Part shown: positions 5,153-5,832 of the stretch, piece by piece
Layout: each line of letters begins with the position of its first letter
How positions within the stretch are numbered: position 1 is the stretch's first letter
DNA from: Promethearchaeota archaeon
GTDB lineage: Archaea > Asgardarchaeota > Lokiarchaeia > Sigynarchaeales > SOKP01
Assembly: GCA_019057975.1 (NCBI GenBank)
Contig: JAHLWJ010000295.1
Coordinates: forward strand, 1-5,832
Length of the DNA: 5,832 nt
Direction: 5' to 3'
Made by a program: the position numbers and the translations under genes
The notes under the pieces: generated by a model
What the model was told of the DNA's origin: nothing
Databases searched by the model: none
Seen by the model: the letters and a program-made list of their open reading frames with translations, nothing else

Positions 5153-5758
5153 TTAATCTGAAGCGCCTTCTTCTTCTTCACTTACTTTTGTTTCTTCTGT
5201 CTGCTTTTTAGAATATTCTTCTTCAATATCATTTTCTATCCAAACTTCCTTTCCTAGAAATTTTTGCCTCATTGTCAAGCCAAGTTTTCCGCTTCTTCCA
5301 GTACCTAAGGATACAGCAATTATTTTAGCTCTCACTTGATCATTTACTTCAAGGATTTTTCCAGTTTCTTTACCAATAAATCGGTTTCCAACTTGTTCAT
5401 AAGAAATATAATCATCACAGATCTGAGATACATGAACTAATCCATCCAATGGCCCTAGTCGTATGAAAGAACCAAAATCAACAATTTCTACTACAGTTCC
5501 CTCAACAACTTCTGAGACTGTTGGTCTAAACGTAAGGATTCTAAATTCTACCTCATGGAACGTGTTAGCGTTACCCGGTATTATTATTCCTTTTCCTACA
5601 GTAAGAACATCAACAACAGCTATAATGAATCCGTAGTCGCGAGTAATAATACCCTCATAATCTTCACTTAAGATTATTCGTGCACTCAAAGTTTTTTCTT
5701 GACCAAAAAGAAAAGGTGGTATTTCAATTTTCCCGCCAATAGTAAAAAGTTTAAACAT
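5153..5758 (-). CDS. rpo7: DNA-directed RNA polymerase subunit Rpo7 (RpoE1, RPB7 homologue)
   Basis: Rpo7 forms the polymerase stalk together with Rpo4, binds emerging RNA and aids open complex formation. The 201 residues include the N-terminal tip domain (about 1-78), with IEIPPFLFGQ (11-20) and the block EDYEGIITRDYGFIIAVVDV (32-51). The S1 RNA-binding domain follows (about 82-163), with EGTVVEIVDFGSFIRLGPLDGLVHVSQI (86-113) as its core strands. The last 22 residues form a charged, mostly acidic tail (EEEYSKK to EEEEGASD). Length and motifs are normal for archaea. The ATG at 5758 matches the family start; the leader shows only a weak GGG-type motif. Two TATA-like stretches lie upstream (TTCTAAAATTC near 5801-5811, TTTTTTAATT near 5815-5824), and the choice between them is unclear. 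It heads the rpo7-spt4 pair. Confidence 0.97.
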   Translation of the reverse strand: MFKLFTIGGKIEIPPFLFGQEKTLSARIILSEDYEGIITRDYGFIIAVVDVLTVGKGIIIPGNANTFHEVEFRILTFRPTVSEVVEGTVVEIVDFGSFIRLGPLDGLVHVSQICDDYISYEQVGNRFIGKETGKILEVNDQVRAKIIAVSLGTGRSGKLGLTMRQKFLGKEVWIENDIEEEYSKKQTEETKVSEEEEGASD

Positions 5759-5769
5759 ATGAATATACC

Positions 5770-5792
5770 CGTTAAATAAATGAAGTTTAACG
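5770..5792. repeat. Inverted repeat in the rpo7 leader
   Basis: CGTTAAA (5770-5776) and TTTAACG (5786-5792) are perfect seven-base inverted arms separated by nine bases. They lie 11 bases upstream of the rpo7 start codon. The element could form a small hairpin in the 5' leader or be an operator. The arms are short and mostly A+T, so chance is not excluded. Confidence 0.35.
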
Positions 5793-5832
5793 AAGTCTTG
5801 AATTTTAGAATGAATTAAAAAATTAATAGTTT

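Noticed and set aside
1..5832. Search for tRNA, rRNA, CRISPR repeats, insertion sequences and toxin-antitoxin pairs
   Set aside because: I saw no cloverleaf-like sequence, regularly spaced repeats, transposase motifs or terminal inverted repeats. The ribbon-helix-helix gene has no visible toxin partner on its upstream side.

Overview
The window is archaeal chromosome. Rpo7, Spt4, the ribosomal proteins eS24 and eS27, a GTP-dependent dephospho-CoA kinase of the DUF359 family, Kae1 and Bud32 all lie on one strand, in an order that recurs in archaeal genomes. The DNA is strongly A+T-rich (about 70% by eye). The lineage cannot be fixed from this stretch. Kae1 and Bud32 are separate genes, which argues against the methanogen, haloarchaeal and Thermoplasma groups where they are fused. 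An A+T-rich Asgard (Lokiarchaeia-like) or related mesophilic archaeon is my best guess, held with low confidence.

Every supported gene is on the minus strand, so transcription runs from the right edge to the left. From right to left: rpo7 and spt4 (28 nt apart, probably one transcript); the DUF359 kinase, apparently on its own leaderless promoter and followed by a hairpin; rps24e and rps27ae (22 nt apart); kae1 and bud32 (2 nt apart, out of frame); a 284-residue secreted, membrane-anchored protein of unknown function with nine N-glycosylation sequons; a 318-nt gene-free spacer with short tandem repeats and a palindrome; a 69-residue ribbon-helix-helix regulator; and, at the left edge, the probable 5' end of another minus-strand gene.

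The right two thirds is an information-processing cluster. It holds an RNA polymerase stalk subunit, an elongation factor partner, two small-subunit ribosomal proteins, and the catalytic and kinase subunits of KEOPS, which makes t6A37 in tRNA. The CoA biosynthesis kinase sits in the middle. The left third is accessory and less conserved.

Two start codons need care: kae1 and the DUF359 gene both have a possible upstream in-frame TTG, but in each the ATG four or three codons further in is the better start. I see no tRNA, rRNA, CRISPR array, insertion sequence or prophage gene. I found no clear new defence or mobile system. The least explained items are the glycosylated surface protein, the edge gene, and the repeats around the regulator.
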